Assembly (NCBI RefSeq): GCF_000344685.1
Contig: NW_006920411.1
Span: forward strand, 1,991,134-2,055,133
DNA length: 64,000 nucleotides
Origin: Gloeophyllum trabeum ATCC 11539
Taxonomy: Eukaryota; Basidiomycota; Agaricomycetes; Gloeophyllales; Gloeophyllaceae
Reading direction: 5' to 3'
Under the pieces are notes generated by a model. It worked only from the letters and a program-made list of their open reading frames with translations. It did no database searches and was not told where the DNA came from. This document shows, one piece after another, positions 43,856 through 58,287 of the stretch. The position numbers were made by a program, and so were the translations under genes. How positions within the stretch are numbered: the first letter of the stretch is position 1; each line of letters begins with the position of its first letter.

Positions 43856-46800
43856 TCAAGAAAAGTACATGAGAGTCGTCATCTTCTGATGAAGAGGCTT
43901 GAACCCTCTCTTGAACTTGTCTAGACTTTGATCTGCCGCGCCTTCCTCAAGATTGGTCGCCGAGTCGGAGAAGTCGAGCCGTTCGTTGGGATCATAATGA
44001 TTTTTGGCCCGGGTGCACACGATGTCCGCATCTGTGAGAGAAACTCAAATGAGGGCCAGCCTTGAAACAAAGATGCTTCATTCCGGACTTACAGTATACT
44101 GGGGCTGGAATCGACACCGATCTGGTGGAACGGGCGTAGACATGGCAAAGTGCGAAGGACAAAGACTGGAGGCCATCCGGACTATGGCAAAGATTTAGTA
44201 TCAGGATGGATTTGAACACACATCACATAGAACGCACGTTAAGTTATTCTCGTCATAAAGCACATTGTAGTGGGCTGGCCGAGAAGTTCCCAGCAGACCC
44301 CCGTGGCTCTGAAGATAAAAATCGAACTCCGTAGGGTGCGCCACGTCTCGGTCGATGACAGTGCCGGCGGGACAGTTCCCACTCTTCCTGTCTCCATCGC
44401 TGGGGTTCTTAGGGAAGAAGCGGACGTGATGCCTCTTGCCAACGACAACAACGGTGATGGTCGGCTTAATATTCAACTTCTGGCAAGCCTCTAGAACGCG
44501 ACGTGAGTCAACTCCTCACAGAAGACAAATCAAGGGGTACTCACGCTGTAAGAGCGGAAGCTCTGATGAGAGACCGCGTCAATAGTGTCCATCCGCACTT
44601 GGGTCACACATACCTAAGTCAAGAACCTGCTTGAACTGCCCCTCCGATACTCCATCTACGAGCCCGAATGTCAGGGTTGAAATGTTCAAGTCAAGCACAG
44701 TGCTTACCTCGATAGAAGATAATTCTCTTTGGCACGGGATTAGCCTTCTTCTCAACGCCTCGACGGTATTTCATGTACATGTCGAGCATATGCTGTGTAG
44801 CAAGGAGGTGGGATCAGCAACAGGGAGGAGTCAGATATACCACTTACATGCGCCATATCACCCAGATCTTCTATTATCTCCTGACGCGATGTTTGGACTC
44901 GCGACGCTGCGATATACTTCGCAGTGTCGGAGTCGACGTTCGCCACCAGAGATGTGAAGGAGGGGCGACCCTCTGAACCGGGAGCAGGATGAATGACATC
45001 TGCGCCTGTAAATCGGCGTAAGAATCGTTCACAGAGCTGAACAGCGATGTATTACTTACCCATGACTATGGTTGGGTTATTCGGATCCGTGAGGAATGGA
45101 GCGGAGGGCGGGTCAGGGATAGTATTGATACCACCCAGCTTCACGTTGAGCCTACGCTTCCTAAGATGGTTTGATCAACTAAAGGTTGCATAAGACTTAC
45201 TTGAGAGAAACATTTGCATAGTATTGAGGCTTCGCGCGGAAGCAGCGAGAGCTCTTCAAACATTGCGTCGCCACTCCCATCTATATAAGATTCGGGCAAC
45301 AGTCCTTTAATTTGAGGGTCAACTCGACGCACCGTAATGTCCCCGAAACTGAAATATGCAAGTGGGTGAATGATGAAGATTGAGTTAGGAAGTCGTAGAT
45401 GAATACTCACTGCTTGATAGCAGTATAGATATCAGTCCCACCTTCGGGCAGTACTGCGACGATCAGACTCGGAGGCGAGCCCGTCTTAGTCATGCACTCC
45501 TTTCCTGCCTCACGAAGTTGCTGAAGGGATCATCAACAATGGGTCACCACTATAAGCTATTAACCTTGACGTACCGCGCCTATATTGCCCTGACCATTTT
45601 CCCATCGAACTATCGGGTTCGGGTCCTTCACAACCATGCCTATGGGCTCACATGTGAATCAACACATACGCAGCAGGGGCCAGTCAGACTTACCAACGTC
45701 TCGACACGCAGCCACGAAACCCTCGACCATCTCTCGGACGTTGTTCGCGTTGAAACGTTGCTGCCGTTCATACACAACTACGACCCACTTGTCGATACTC
45801 GCCGGGCTGTAGAACTTCTTGTCTATCCTATAGCGACATCAGTAAGATTATCCAATGTGGAGGCCCTAGGCACGCACATATTCCAGGCGCCGTTCGCTGG
45901 CTTCTAAACAAATTGTCACTACATGGCTCACAGGAAAAATTCGCTGACGCGCACGATGGTCGGTTGGCGACTTCCTTTGCCATACCGCAAAGTTGGAGTG
46001 TCCAGAACACGGGCGTTGATGGTGAGGGCGCCCGCAGCCTCATCGACTACCATCCCGAACTGCCGGACATACTCGGATTGCCCGTATTGAAGGACCTAGA
46101 AGCCTGAGCAATGAGAAGGGACTATAAGCAATGGAAGAGATGTGGACTGACGCTTAAGCCGTTCCTGATGCTCTGAAGACGATCTTCCGGTCTCTTTGTA
46201 GCAAAGTCAAGCACATCTTTCGTTTTCTCCGGCGGAACTTGCTTTCTCATGATTTGTCCTGGAGGCACGACACACAATTCTAGGGGGATTAGAGCACCAG
46301 AGCCAACCTTCGAAATTCGTCAATACAATCAAGTGGAGCTGGCTGCAGCCAATGCATACCTCCGCGCAGAGCACTTCCGGAAATTGGAGTCGCATATTGT
46401 ATGTTTTCTGAAAGTATTCTGCCACGGTCATGGTACCACCCTCGCGCATGGTGAAAGTCAGATCGCTTGCTCCAGCTGTCGACAGCTTCTTTAAGACTCT
46501 CGGCGTGCGACTTTGCTGACCTTCACCGGGAGTCTTGGTGAGAATGCGGATCCCAGAGATGAATCTTTGCAAACGGAGCCTCTCCCTGTCTGGGAAGCCT
46601 CTACGAGGAGCTAAGGCAAGAGGCTGATCAGAACGGCCAACAAACTCAAGACATAACTTCAAGAGTGAGCCGCTCTTGTACATCGTTCCAGTGGAGATGT
46701 CGACGTTGATCAACATCCGCCCAATTGCCGGGCGTATGGACTGGAAATAACCTCTCCATAGGACGATTCCAGATCCAATGTCTTTCGTTTCCTTGTCCGT

Positions 46801-47699
46801 GAAGAACGATCGGACATTGAAGGGATAATTTAGAGTCGGCTCCATCCTGATAACGACGTTTAAGGCCTAATCACCTCGTCAGATTGGCTAGCATGTGGTC
46901 ATACGTTCGGTGACATTACCGTTATGGCTGTAAGAACGGCGTTGTCGTGCGACTGCTTTCCTTCCAAGAATCGAGCCAGAACCCTGCAAGTCCTTAGCAG
47001 GCACGCAACCGTGATATAGGATCGAACTCACTCTGGATTGATCTCCGCCACCTTGGTGAGTCGTATCTTGTAAGTCTTTTTATTAAACTCCACTTCGAAC
47101 TATAGCGATAGTCAGTACGACGTAGGAATAGCGTAATGCGCAGACGCCACCTCGCGGCTAGGAGTGTTCGGCCCGAAAGGGAGCTCTCGCGCAGCAAATA
47201 AATTCTTGCGACCGTCGTAGACGGCCCTCGGAGTAAAAATATTCGCTGCTACTTTCAACTGGAGCGTTGTAATGAGCTCCATATTCAGCCTGGCCGGTAA
47301 GGTCTTTTCCGAAGGCGATATAACTACATCGGGTGGCAGGTAAGGGAGAGATCCAGGACATTCGCATTATGAACTGACTCACCGACTATCAAAATATCAG
47401 ATGCCAATTGAATGAAGAAGCCCACATCGAGAACAAAGAACAAAGGGCGTACCATCATAGTGGTGAATAACTGCCTCAGGAATCTTGACAGCAAAATGGT
47501 TTGTATATACTTCCATCCGTCTCCCGGATGTTCCAAACGCCGTTCGCTTCACGCCGACCGTCGTAACATGCGGCGACGTGGTATAGACAGCCGATCCCCC
47601 TCCAGAGGCACCTGCCGCCGCACCACCACGAGTGGGCGGACCGCCTCTGGAAGGGCCTCCGCGGCCTCTACCACCTGCTCCAGCAGGCCTCGGACCCAT
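43856..47699 (-). CDS. Argonaute protein with intact slicer residues
   Basis: Argonaute of the RNAi machinery; binds small RNAs and cleaves complementary RNA. The N-terminus from ATG 47699 is an RGG-rich tail ([16 protein letters not shown]). The N domain follows ([37 protein letters not shown]). The linker has [21 protein letters not shown]. The PAZ region ends in [21 protein letters not shown]. The PIWI domain has KLGGIN, MGADVIHP (first catalytic Asp), SRQEIIEDL (Glu finger), [13 protein letters not shown] (second Asp), [32 protein letters not shown] and [14 protein letters not shown] (His). It ends MYFS, near the usual MYFV/A terminus. The D-E-D-H tetrad is therefore complete. At least 12 short introns. 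Closest functional class is QDE-2/Ago1-like; I cannot name the subclade. Confidence 0.94.
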
Positions 47700-48683
47700 G
47701 ATTTATGTCGGGTAATGAAGAACTGGAAAAGAGTATAGGTGTGTTGGTGGGTGTGGCTCGCGGAGCAAATGCAATGCAGGTGGCTGGAACGCGACGCGAT
47801 CGAGCTTAAATTACTGTGACAGTGAAGGTGTGACCGATGCTTCTATCGATGGCATTGGCCCGCGCGTGCCGAGCCTGCACAGGCTGCACTGCTTTATGGC
47901 CAAAATGCTTTTGTTCTCTCACCCAGACAGGAGCCCCTGACTGGCGCTTTGTCCAGCTTGTCCCCGACGTCTCATACTCCTACAACACGCTTTTTGATCG
48001 CGGAGGCCCAAGCAAGGGGTGCTGCAACGTAAGTCATCAGCTTGTTGTCCACTTGGACAAGTGGGACCGGATAAAGCTTCTCCGCGGTCGTCCAGGCCGG
48101 GCAGTAATACAAAGGTTGGACCAGCATGGAGCCCACATGCCTATCCTACGTAAATCCAAATACCACCGTCCTTGGGAGCGTGGCCGTCTTCTGATCTATT
48201 GATGACTTCATGGGCCATATCTGCGACGTCGAGCGATAACAGGACGGCGTTTCGTGGGTGGTTATAAAACAAACATTGTTGGCACGCTGCAGCTGCGATG
48301 CATTACATTTTTACCCATTCTGCATACACTATGGATCGCCATAGCGGAAATCTCCGAAAGGTGTGAGGGCCTAGAGATCTTGCGGAGGCAGATGGTCGCG
48401 TCCGAAGTCTCGTATGGCTGTGCCACAGTGCAAGCACCAGCAACATCACAGTGGTCGTACTGTATCATGATAGTAGCAATTTGAAGGTAGAATTGAGTCT
48501 ACACTATGACTGGTCGTACATTATGTGGGATCTGTACATTCAATTACTGTATCGGTCGTAATCGAAAGGCATTGTTTGAGGAAACGAGAGATGTTTCACA
48601 ACGAATTAAATAGAACGTATGTTTGCGCTGGTATGTTCGACAAGGTATACATGTTCCTAAGAACGTGCAGAGAAGTCCTCGAA
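47700..48683. other. Intergenic region, Argonaute promoter and FMP27 3' side
   Basis: About 980 bases. A 121-codon + strand frame (47837-48202, Cys-rich start, unrecognised) is open but has no homology that I know and no intron structure. It is treated as probably not a gene. The part near 47700-47830 should be the Argonaute promoter. Confidence 0.45.
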
Positions 48684-51600
48684 TTAAATGTGGTCCAGAG
48701 ATTGTCGTCGGTGACCGCTCTGTAAGGCAAACATGAGCACTTACAATATCTCGTAAGAAAATAGCCTTACCGCGAGGGATGCATCCGAAGAACTCGAGTC
48801 TGCGCTTGCTCGTGGACGCGAAGAACCCCTCTTGAACAAGCTCATCATTCTAGCTCGAGAAGTAGGCCTTGGTAATGGGTCATCCGCAGACGTCGAATTC
48901 ATGTCCTCGTCGGGACGATATGCTTCTCGTGACAGACGATCAGGCGGCATCGCTTCCGCAGGAGCTGCTTGGGCTTTTATGGCGCGTCCCCGAATTCGCC
49001 TCATAGGGGAAGACGTGCGGGATCTCTGCTTTTGGTCCGGAAGACTTTTTGATGGGTCAGCACCGATGGGTTTCGACTTGACTAGTTTCCTGGGAGAGCC
49101 ATCCAGTTGGGCGTCAAGGTACGATTTCCCTTTGGACGCAACCCATTGCGTCTTGGAGAAGAGCTCTCGCGCGACAGGTAGCACAGGGACCAGCGGTTGT
49201 TGCAATGCCATCTTCACCCAACCCTTCCAGCTTGGATCGGATGGAATAAATTGGTCCACCAGCTCTTCAAACTGAAATAGCTGAGCGGAGGTATCGATTA
49301 TCGGGAGAATACAACTCACACTCCATGTTTGGTTACGATAGAGAAGCTCTCGTGTCCTGATGTGAGCTCCTCTACAAAGGAACGAACCCTGTTTCCAGAC
49401 GCTAAGCAACAAGTGTAGACTCCGGGAAGAAGTGAGCACGTAGAACCCCACAGCAAGAGGCATTCGTACCTATCAACCCGCACTCTTATGAAGGTCTTCT
49501 GCGAAGAACGCGTCTTCATAAGGGCAGCGTCCCCTTCTTCCGAGGCATTCCGTGGCTTGATGGTATCACTCCTAGTAGAGGTCCGACGGCTCAAAGGATG
49601 GGCTTGGGTGGCACTTTCGCCAAAGGGGGCATATGAGTTCGCCCTCTCCAGCCTGGGGGCCTGAGAGCTTGAAGACGCGGCACTACGTAGATCTGTGAAG
49701 GACCTGGAGACGCCCAGTCGTCGCAAAGGCGGGGGTGCCAGTCGATTGATGTCCAGCGAGGCATGGGCAGTTTGCACCGGTCTAGCCGAATCTAACGAAG
49801 ATCGGGCTGGCCGCTTCGGTCTCAGGATTGGCACCGCGGCGGCTTCCTCAGATGTCATCGACTCCGGTTCCTCCACATGTGCTTCCATATGTGCTTCTTC
49901 TGAATCTCGTCTCCTGTTCTTTCGACCTGGCCATAGATATTCCATAATCCTCCGTCCGACCCTCGTGTCTATCTGCAGTCGCATTGGATGGAATCTCAAC
50001 TCAAAGTCTTGGAAAACGGTGATCCCGCCAACGGGCGCTAGTACGATCCAGTGAGCCAAGAGGAAAAGACCACGCTGAGGCCGCCCGTGAGTGCTATACC
50101 ATGGATTCAGTCAAGATGCACTCACCTTGACCAGGGGATGATTACTTGGTTCGTTATGCTTCGATATGATTTCAGCCCAAACAGCAGTTGAAGAGCCATC
50201 GAAAGCTTGGAGATCGCCGATGGCGAGGTTATTCTCCGTAGAGCTATCTTGTCGACTTAGCCATGTGTAGTCGATCTGACGGAGAGACAATTTCGCGAGA
50301 AGATCCCGTTGATCGTCAAGCATTCTCCACGATATCTCAGAGGAAATGGCTTGTAGCAGAAGGGCGGACTTGTGATCAGAATGGCCTTCGCGTTTATCTT
50401 GAGCCAGTTTGATGGCGTCGAAGATCAGGTTCAATTCTTCGGCCAGAAGCAGGATATGTGCTTTGATCTTGAGCATCTCAATCCTGCCGTCGGTCCCCAA
50501 TTGACGAAGACGCGGCTCCACAGACCTCTCCGTCTCCATGACGTGCCTCAAACGGGACTGCAGATTTGACACAACATTCGCAGCTTCACTAAGGTCGGTG
50601 AAGTCATAACGGAACAATAGTGTTTCCAGCTTATCTAGTCGGGTCTTGTGTGTGGCGTCCGTGAATAGTATCAAGTCGGTGACTATGTTAGATATGGCCT
50701 GGAAATGTTGATCATCCGCAGAGACGGTGAACTGGGGGACATGAACTTGTATGAGGTCCTATGCGACAATTCAGTATCGTGACATATTCATAGCGGTGCT
50801 TTTTACCGTCTGATGGTGCAAGTGACTGTCGCTATCCTCAGTAGTCGTTACACGAGACGATACATCACTTCGCAAACGAAGTCTATTGAATTTGTCGTAA
50901 TGGAAACTGGCGTCCGTTTGAGGGACGAGACGATCAAACTCGCTGCTCTCGCATCGCAGATCGATAAGCACTTCAAGAGGGACACACCCATCCCCGGGTA
51001 TAGCAGTCCCTGTGGGCGAGAAAGTTTGTAGGCCAGTTAGAGAAGTATATGTCCTGCAATGATCGGTTGTAAGTATGTATTGCATAGAAGGTGAAGCAGA
51101 AACACCTCGTGAGGATCTTCCCGCTGACCGGATCCTCTGCATTTGCGTTATCCATTATGCCGAAAGATTGCAATTTTGCTTGCACAGCTGCGAGGACGCA
51201 GACGGCGTTCTCGCTGGCCTCACTCCGCAATACGATCTGGGGCTTAAGAAGCAGGCAGAAATGGCTTTGGCGTAACGAGACCCCGTCAGAGCATCCACCC
51301 AAGGGATCGACAATCCCCGGTTCCGGGAGTGGCTGCCGTGAGATCTGAACAGATGTCTTATTTTCATCGTCACCTGCCAATCTGCGGAGGAATGCCTGGG
51401 CGGCAGCCTGAGCGCTTGCTCCGGGTCCTTTCGGTTTTGACTCATCGACTCCTTCCTGGGAGACAAATGCGCCTGATCTCGCCTGATCTCGCATGAACTT
51501 CACAGCCCTGGCAAAGGAAGCGTGAATATCGATCAACGATCAGAGCCTTACGCTTACCGTGTCGCCATATGATATTCAAAGCCTCGGCGGGTGCGCGAGC

Positions 51601-54600
51601 AATAGTAATACTGTAGGAGAATCTACGGTATTCTTCAATACGCGACAGATCAAAGGATCCACAAGAAGACGCACGTCGCGAGTGGAGTTACTCATGAAGA
51701 TCTTCGGGCAATGAACTTGGTACACGTTATCAAATTCTGCCCACTCTGCAGATGACACTGTGTCCAGAGGCATGTAATAGCTCTGCTCCCTATGAATGCC
51801 TGGCCGCCGATTCTCGACGTCGATAAGCTGGACCTGTGCGATATATGCCTCTAACAGTGCGATCATCTTTCGAGTACTGGCTTGATTATCGACGAAGCCG
51901 GCGTCCTGTGATCAATGTGAGACATGCGTATAAGTACGGGCAAGGTACAGCGACAGGACCTTCTGCGGCCCCGTATTCGTCGTATCACCCTTGTCATGCC
52001 ATGCATGTCGCCCACTCGCCTTGCTTAAAGTGCCAGCAAGTTGGCGCTGCAGCTCACGGATACGTTCATGTGCCAGCTCGCTCTGAATACGAGACACAGC
52101 TGCGGAAGGTGAGCACCAATCTGGAGGAACCACGCGAATAGGATCTTACAGTCTTCTTTCCCGAGAAAACAAGAGTGACTATCCTCGTCCCCAAATCTGC
52201 TCTTGGAAGCATGACTTGGATTTGACGTCTTGGTCGTACTCTTGAAGTACGTAAAACGCGGGCAGGATGCAGCCGGAAGTAAATGAACAACAGGGGTGCC
52301 TGAAGATATCCAATCCGTTTCGACGTAGTCATTTTCGTCGACCCAAGCAGACGGAGTGTAGGGCATCTTCTGCTCGTGAGCCCGAAATCTGCTACTTTGC
52401 TGCGGCTTCTCCATAGGCACCGACTGTTTCAGAGGCTCTTTGAAAGTTGCCAGCATTGCGCGAAGATCCAGATCCTTCATCACAACTTCCGCCGCATAGA
52501 ATGGCTTGCGCCGCGTGACTTTGGGAGGTCTAAAATCAGACCCTGGGACGACTATCTCCTGGTCTCTTTGATGCATATCAGCATGAAGGTCAGATATCAG
52601 GGCCTTCATGCCTACGAAGGAGGTGACACCATCAGCCCATGACTCATCTGATTCGTCCAAGTATACATGAGAGATGAAGACTCGCTTGACTGAGATGCGG
52701 TACTTGATAGTGGCCAGATGTCGTCCAAACTTGGGTGATTGAGGTCTGCTATGCCTATGAAGTCGGCCCTGCCTGATGGGCAGTGACAGGAAACTATCGA
52801 ACAACCCCCACCAGGACCAGAAATGCGTGAACGTCTTGGGCGTGAGGTGTAGGCTGCTATACTGAGTGCGCGTTCTGAGAACGCCTTCGGTAGTCGCAGA
52901 TGTCAGGGAGATGGATAAATGTATGAAGTCCGATCGGAATCCATCGTAAGAGTCATCGAAGCTCTAAAGGCCAGTATAAGAATATTGATGAAGAAGATTA
53001 GGAAGTTTATTGACCTTCAGCTCCGGGACCTTCAGTTTACGTTCCAACTTGACTTCATAGTGAGGCCTGAAAGTGAACAGGCGGCACTCTCGCTTGAACG
53101 GGGGACCATGGCATTTATCACACTCCGGCCCGCAAGATCGCTCCAGGACGAGTCCAATACCAAAGCGGACGCCCGAACTGAACTTCGCGCACACTTTTCG
53201 ATACTCATGCGAATCTGCCCGACAAATGGACGTCCGATCCAGTATCGTATCTTGCCTTGTGCTAGCAGCCTCGGGGTCTTCTTCAGCCTGCGGACTACGA
53301 TGGCATGTGAGCGAGTGGATGCGATTTTCATTGAAGGTGCATACTTTGGTATCACAACCAGCATTGTATCACTGGTCACTTGCACTAGTTCATGATCAGT
53401 ATTCGGCATGGCTATATCCAGCCTCGTATTTCCTTGCCAACACAATGCGAACCCGGCTCCCTTATCAGAAATTTCGTACGGATCCCTGGATCCTGTATCC
53501 GCCGTCAGCAATAGTCTGTAAAGCATATTTGCTGATTAACTCACCCTTCATATGTAGATGGACTTCACCGTCAAACTTGACTTGAAGCTGCCAATGCATT
53601 GTCAACCTAATCTATAACGGCAATGGCTTAGTCGCTAGTGGTAGAACAGTAAACTTCCTCACCTTGTCCCAGAAGCCGACAGCTGGTGAGTGATCACGGG
53701 GCGCTGAGGTCAGACCATCGATGACACGCATGACGTCCTGGGTAGCAGGATGGTAGCTCACACCCCATGCAAGGTCGGTTATGCCCTTGGTAGTAACATG
53801 TATGACGGGTTTCGCATACGTTTTCACTGGCATGATAGTCTTGGGTACACTAATCGAGAAGGAGCTAGCACCTGGGCTCCCATAATGAGCTCCAAGTACG
53901 ATGCATTCGTACCAGTCAACAGACTGCGCTGTTCCCATCTCTTCCGCAATGACCAAATCCGTTTCGAAGACAAACGCCGCCACCTTATCATCTTCCGCTT
54001 CGGGGATATTCAGCAGCGGCAGCGGATAGTCGCGCAATGTGATGCGGAGAGAGGCGAGCGAATAATGCAGATGCAGTGGCACCAAAAGAGTAAATTGTGT
54101 GTCCAGAGGCAAACCAGAACCCTGCAAGTGAAGGAACTCAGGTAAGGCTTCATTAGGGAAGGAGGGCTTCGAAACGTATAGAGACAACTGATGAAGCCTA
54201 ACGTCGAACAATCGCGGCACGTAATCATGCACAGCGACTTCCACAAGATTGGGTACCATTGCAATATCTTCGTCCGGCACACACTCTCCGACAAGTTGTG
54301 CGTCCCGAGACTCGCGCTCAGACTGTGTATCTTGTAGAGACCGATGTCTTTGGACGTAGTCTACCGAATGAACCTGGAGTAGTCGACGATGAGCATCTTC
54401 GACGGGCACCGAATGCTTCGCGGTAAATCTAAGGCCGGAGTCAACATCTGAAATAGCAGAGGTATTCGATGATTCCGCCGCCTTCACGGTGGTAGCCTTG
54501 AGGGCGAATGCTTCCTCTCGATGGTCTCGAACCCTAGCAGATACGAAACCCGCACGGGTAATCAAGCCTAGTTTGCTCTCAAAAGGATCATCCATGGCGT

Positions 54601-57600
54601 CAAAACTGAAGCATTGAATCCGGACCCGAATGTCAGGTATGCGTTTTGCTTCCTCCGCCTCAGGTGGACGTATTGAGAAGTAATGAGCACTGGAAGTCAT
54701 GCGGTAGAGATGTCGGAGAGCTTTCACAGAAATATTGACGTCTTGAACAAGATCCGCAAGAACGTATCCGTATGGGATCCGGAGTCGAGCGGAGTTGCCT
54801 TCAGCAGATATGTTGGGCGACACGCCTTCGGCTCCATGTACCGCTACATTCCATTGCCTCAGGCGTCCGAGTTCTTCCCATTGACCGCTGACCTCTCCCG
54901 TCCTGGAGGTACCTGCGTTATAGACCCAGAACAAACACTTCCGAAATTCTGCACTTTTCGAGATAGATGAGGAGTGAATTTTCAGGCCATCGACTCTGGT
55001 GCATAACCGTTGCCTTACAGGTAAATCACAGAGGACCTGCAAGGTACCAATGGTGACACCAGACTTGATGACAGGAGATGTAGTAGTGTGCCTATTCCCA
55101 TTCTCCTCTTTGGGAGAGGAACGTTCCAGCAGTCGCAATGCTGTATACAACCCCAAAAGGAGACAGTAAGAGTGTGCAAGATGGAACTTACAACGGATGT
55201 CGGGAACGAAGATCCCGATGTCAATGGCAGTCGAGGTTGGGTCACATGAATCGCATGAGCTGCTGCCGTGTAAAGCCACTTTAGTCCGTACGTGCGACAC
55301 GTTTAGGAACTCCCGCGCATCTGAGAAGGCATTACCCAGCTCTGTGCTGAACGGGTCGTCGTCGAATTCAAAATTGGTCGCCACAGCGTCCCGAACTGCG
55401 AGGTCCCAACAGTCTACCTTGACAAACGCGTATACAGTATTCGTAGACAGAGACGCTCTGGTAGCAGCAACCGCCTCACGTAATTGTGTTTCCGGAAGGT
55501 CTAGGTTTTGTCGGGTTTGCGTATGCTCCTGTAACCTCTTGAATCGCCAGAGATGGCGAGGCTGCAAAGCACAGTATTCAACTGCATACCCACTCCGGAG
55601 TACAATCCCGCGCAAAAGCCCAAGTTCTTCGGAAGGGTTGATATCCAGTCCTGCCAATAGTACTACAGCTCGCTCGAGAGAAAAGTCGAAGATAAGCCCA
55701 AATGGCAGTCTGGCATGTGGCGGGCGAGACTTCTTCTGCTGTGCAACTCCCGCTGCATCTCCTGCAAACGTCGCCATCGTCCTCAGCGCTGTAATGACGT
55801 CCGGCTGCCATAACTCGATGGAAAGGGCATCTGTCGAGCCGTACAAATCTACCACAGCAGACGACGCATCCAAACGCGCGACGCTGGCTGTACCAGCGGA
55901 TGCATATCCTAATGTGCTCGCTGCACCATTCAGTTCCAGAGTTTCGAGCGACACAATAGGGAGAGAGGAAACCGTCGGCACATTAAAGCCTGCGCCTGGA
56001 TACGCGTTCGTGGATGGTGGCATCGTGAGCAATCGCACAAACGTGGACTTCAGCACTGTGGAGCTAGAGATGTCAAATCGGAGGGGCATGTAGTCGACAG
56101 GCTCGGATAGTGTCTTTGACTTTGAGGTCTTGTGATCTGAGTGGTCTTGCAAAGTGATAAAATGAGAATGAACAGAGGTTACGAGCCCATCGCTCTGTGC
56201 CTGGACCATCAGAGGCGCGCTACCTTCCGAAGGGTCAGCACAAATGAGACGCGCGCATAGACTGCCTGTCTGGATGTCGAGCATAACTCGGGGGACTGGG
56301 CCACAATCCGTCGGCAGGATGGATAGCTGATTGACTGGCTTCTCAGAAGCCCTTTTACGGGATAGAATATCACAGAGCATATCCAGTTGATCTTGGACTT
56401 CAAGGTCTCCGACGGTTAGATCTATGGCCAGCAAAGCCTCATTAGGATTCTCAGTCATGTAGGATGTAGTGGGCATCAACGGGCTGGGCCAGCGCGTCGT
56501 CAATAGTCGAAGGTCCAGACTCTTCAATGACGCCAGACATAGGACATCGAGGAACGTCCTCTCCCTCAACCTTTCCACCTTTGCATCTTTCAGAGAAAAA
56601 TCGAGGGCGTAAACGGCCGCGTCCAGGTGCGGATCGGACTTGGCTTCTCGTCCTAACCACTTGCGGTGTAGAGGGTTATCGATGGGATTGCTCAGGCGTA
56701 ATCCCACTGAGAAATCGGACACCGTTGCCTTGTACGTTTGAGCAAGATATCCTGATTTTCCTGAAATGGTATGCCGCAGATGTACGCTTGAGATATGCAC
56801 GTCAAGACAGTTCAACGTTGATAGCCATGTCTGAGTATAGCGAAATCAGGGAATTTGAACCGTAAGACAGGACGTAGTCTCACCAATTGCTTCACACGCT
56901 TCAGTCTCTGGATGGCGACAGGCTTGGGCCCTCGGCGAAGTAAATTAGGCGACTACAAGGGATGGGTTATTCACAGCTCGCTAGGTGCGACATACATTCC
57001 TTACCAGAAGGGAGTTTCTCCACGGATTGCGAGGAGGAGGTGTGATGGGCGAGACACCTACCGGAGAAGCGACTTCGGGTGACTGAGGGCTGAGGAAGAA
57101 GGAGTCTGGCTCAGCAGATCTGATGTCTTCTTCTTCGTCTCCCTTGCTTTGCTTTAGTTTCTCCAAGAGTGTCTGAAGGTCATTGACACCAAGGAACAGA
57201 GATCTCAGATTCAGAGACAGCCGAATACTGTGGGACTCTGTGGTCCCTTTCCTGGGATTGAAGCGCACTGATCCTCTCAGCTCCACGGTGCCAGGGGAGT
57301 TCAGGAAACATCCCTTAGGTAGGCCGTCTACTTATCAACCATACTTAAGGCTGAACACATCATTGATATCTTTTAATACTACGCACCCATCTCAGCCAGA
57401 GTATGTAACATGCCCGTAGGCCAAGGACGGGTGAAGCAAGCCACCCGATTGATCCTGAGAGATACGGACGCCTCTCCTTGTGTCTTCCCCCAAGCACGAT
57501 CCCATGAGCGTTCTAGACTGGAGGCGAACCTGTCTTTCCAATCGATGACACTCATGAGTCGAGAATGCTTCCGCCTACGAGGGTTCGGTTGTAACCCCTC

Positions 57601-58287
57601 AGTCCATATAACTCGCTCAAGATGCGAGAAGGATAGTGCCGTGTGCAGAGTTGTATCCTTCAAGACCAAGGATACCCCAGAGAGAGCTGCAAATGACACC
57701 ACAGCGGCGTCAAGTTCGAACTCAATTACATGAGTCAGAGGGGGCACAATCCGTATTATCAGTCGCAGGGCCATAACAACGTACGCGCGCACAATGGGCC
57801 GCATGGTGGGCTCCAAATATCCGGCGCATTTTGATATAATAGACCAGAGCCGGCGAGCGATGGGAAAGGGAGCAAAATCCGAGGCCCTTATAGGCCTGCG
57901 AGGTGGGCGAAGTGTAATAACATTCGGTGCGGCACGTTCAACATCTATCTTGAGACCCTCGATTCTGATCGCAACTCGGCTGGCAGTGTTGGAGGAAGAG
58001 CGATGGTAGGACCACCGGATACGCTCAATGTGAAGTTTCTTGTCTCCTGCGTTCACGTATATGCCACGGATAGACCGTAGACTGATGCTCCGTACCCTCA
58101 CGCGGTCCGAGCAGAGCCGGAGGACGGCTGGGACAATATACGTCCGTAGGAGGAGGCCGAGGGTTATAATCCTGACAAACCATATCAGTGTGGAAGACCA
58201 TGTCGAGACCGCGGAGTTTCCGAGAAGTAATGCCCGAATAGCAAACGCAGCGCAGTCTAGGTATCCAATTTGGCAGACGTCCGGCAT
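48684..58287 (-). CDS. FMP27: FMP27/BLTP2-type bridge-like lipid transfer protein
   Basis: Giant repeating-beta-groove (RBG) protein that bridges ER and plasma membrane and carries lipids (yeast Fmp27, animal BLTP2/Hobbit). From ATG 58287 an N-terminal transmembrane anchor (WFVRIITLGLLLRTYIVPAVL) precedes SLRSIRGIYVNAG, the conserved RBG entry. One 3.2-kb exon (53612-56815) carries mid-protein RBG repeats and ends in VGFWDKVRKF, the GFWDK domain signature. Downstream come RFGIGLVLERSCG with CDKCHGPPFKRECRLFTFRPHYEV, FWSWWGLF of the SW domain, and ITVFQDFELRFHPMRLQIDTRVGRRIMEYLWP of the C-terminal domain. The end is Ser/Arg-rich. A 51-nt intron (48720-48770, GTAAGG..TTACAG) would place the stop at 48684; if unspliced, the stop is at 48741. 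About 2,900 residues. Confidence 0.93.

Noticed and set aside
47837..48202. 121-codon Cys-rich + frame between Argonaute and FMP27
   Set aside because: No recognised family, no intron structure, lies across the Argonaute promoter; not enough to call a gene.
55197..56093. 298-codon + frame inside FMP27
   Set aside because: Antisense shadow of the 3.2-kb FMP27 exon; the minus-strand frame carries the conserved family sequence.
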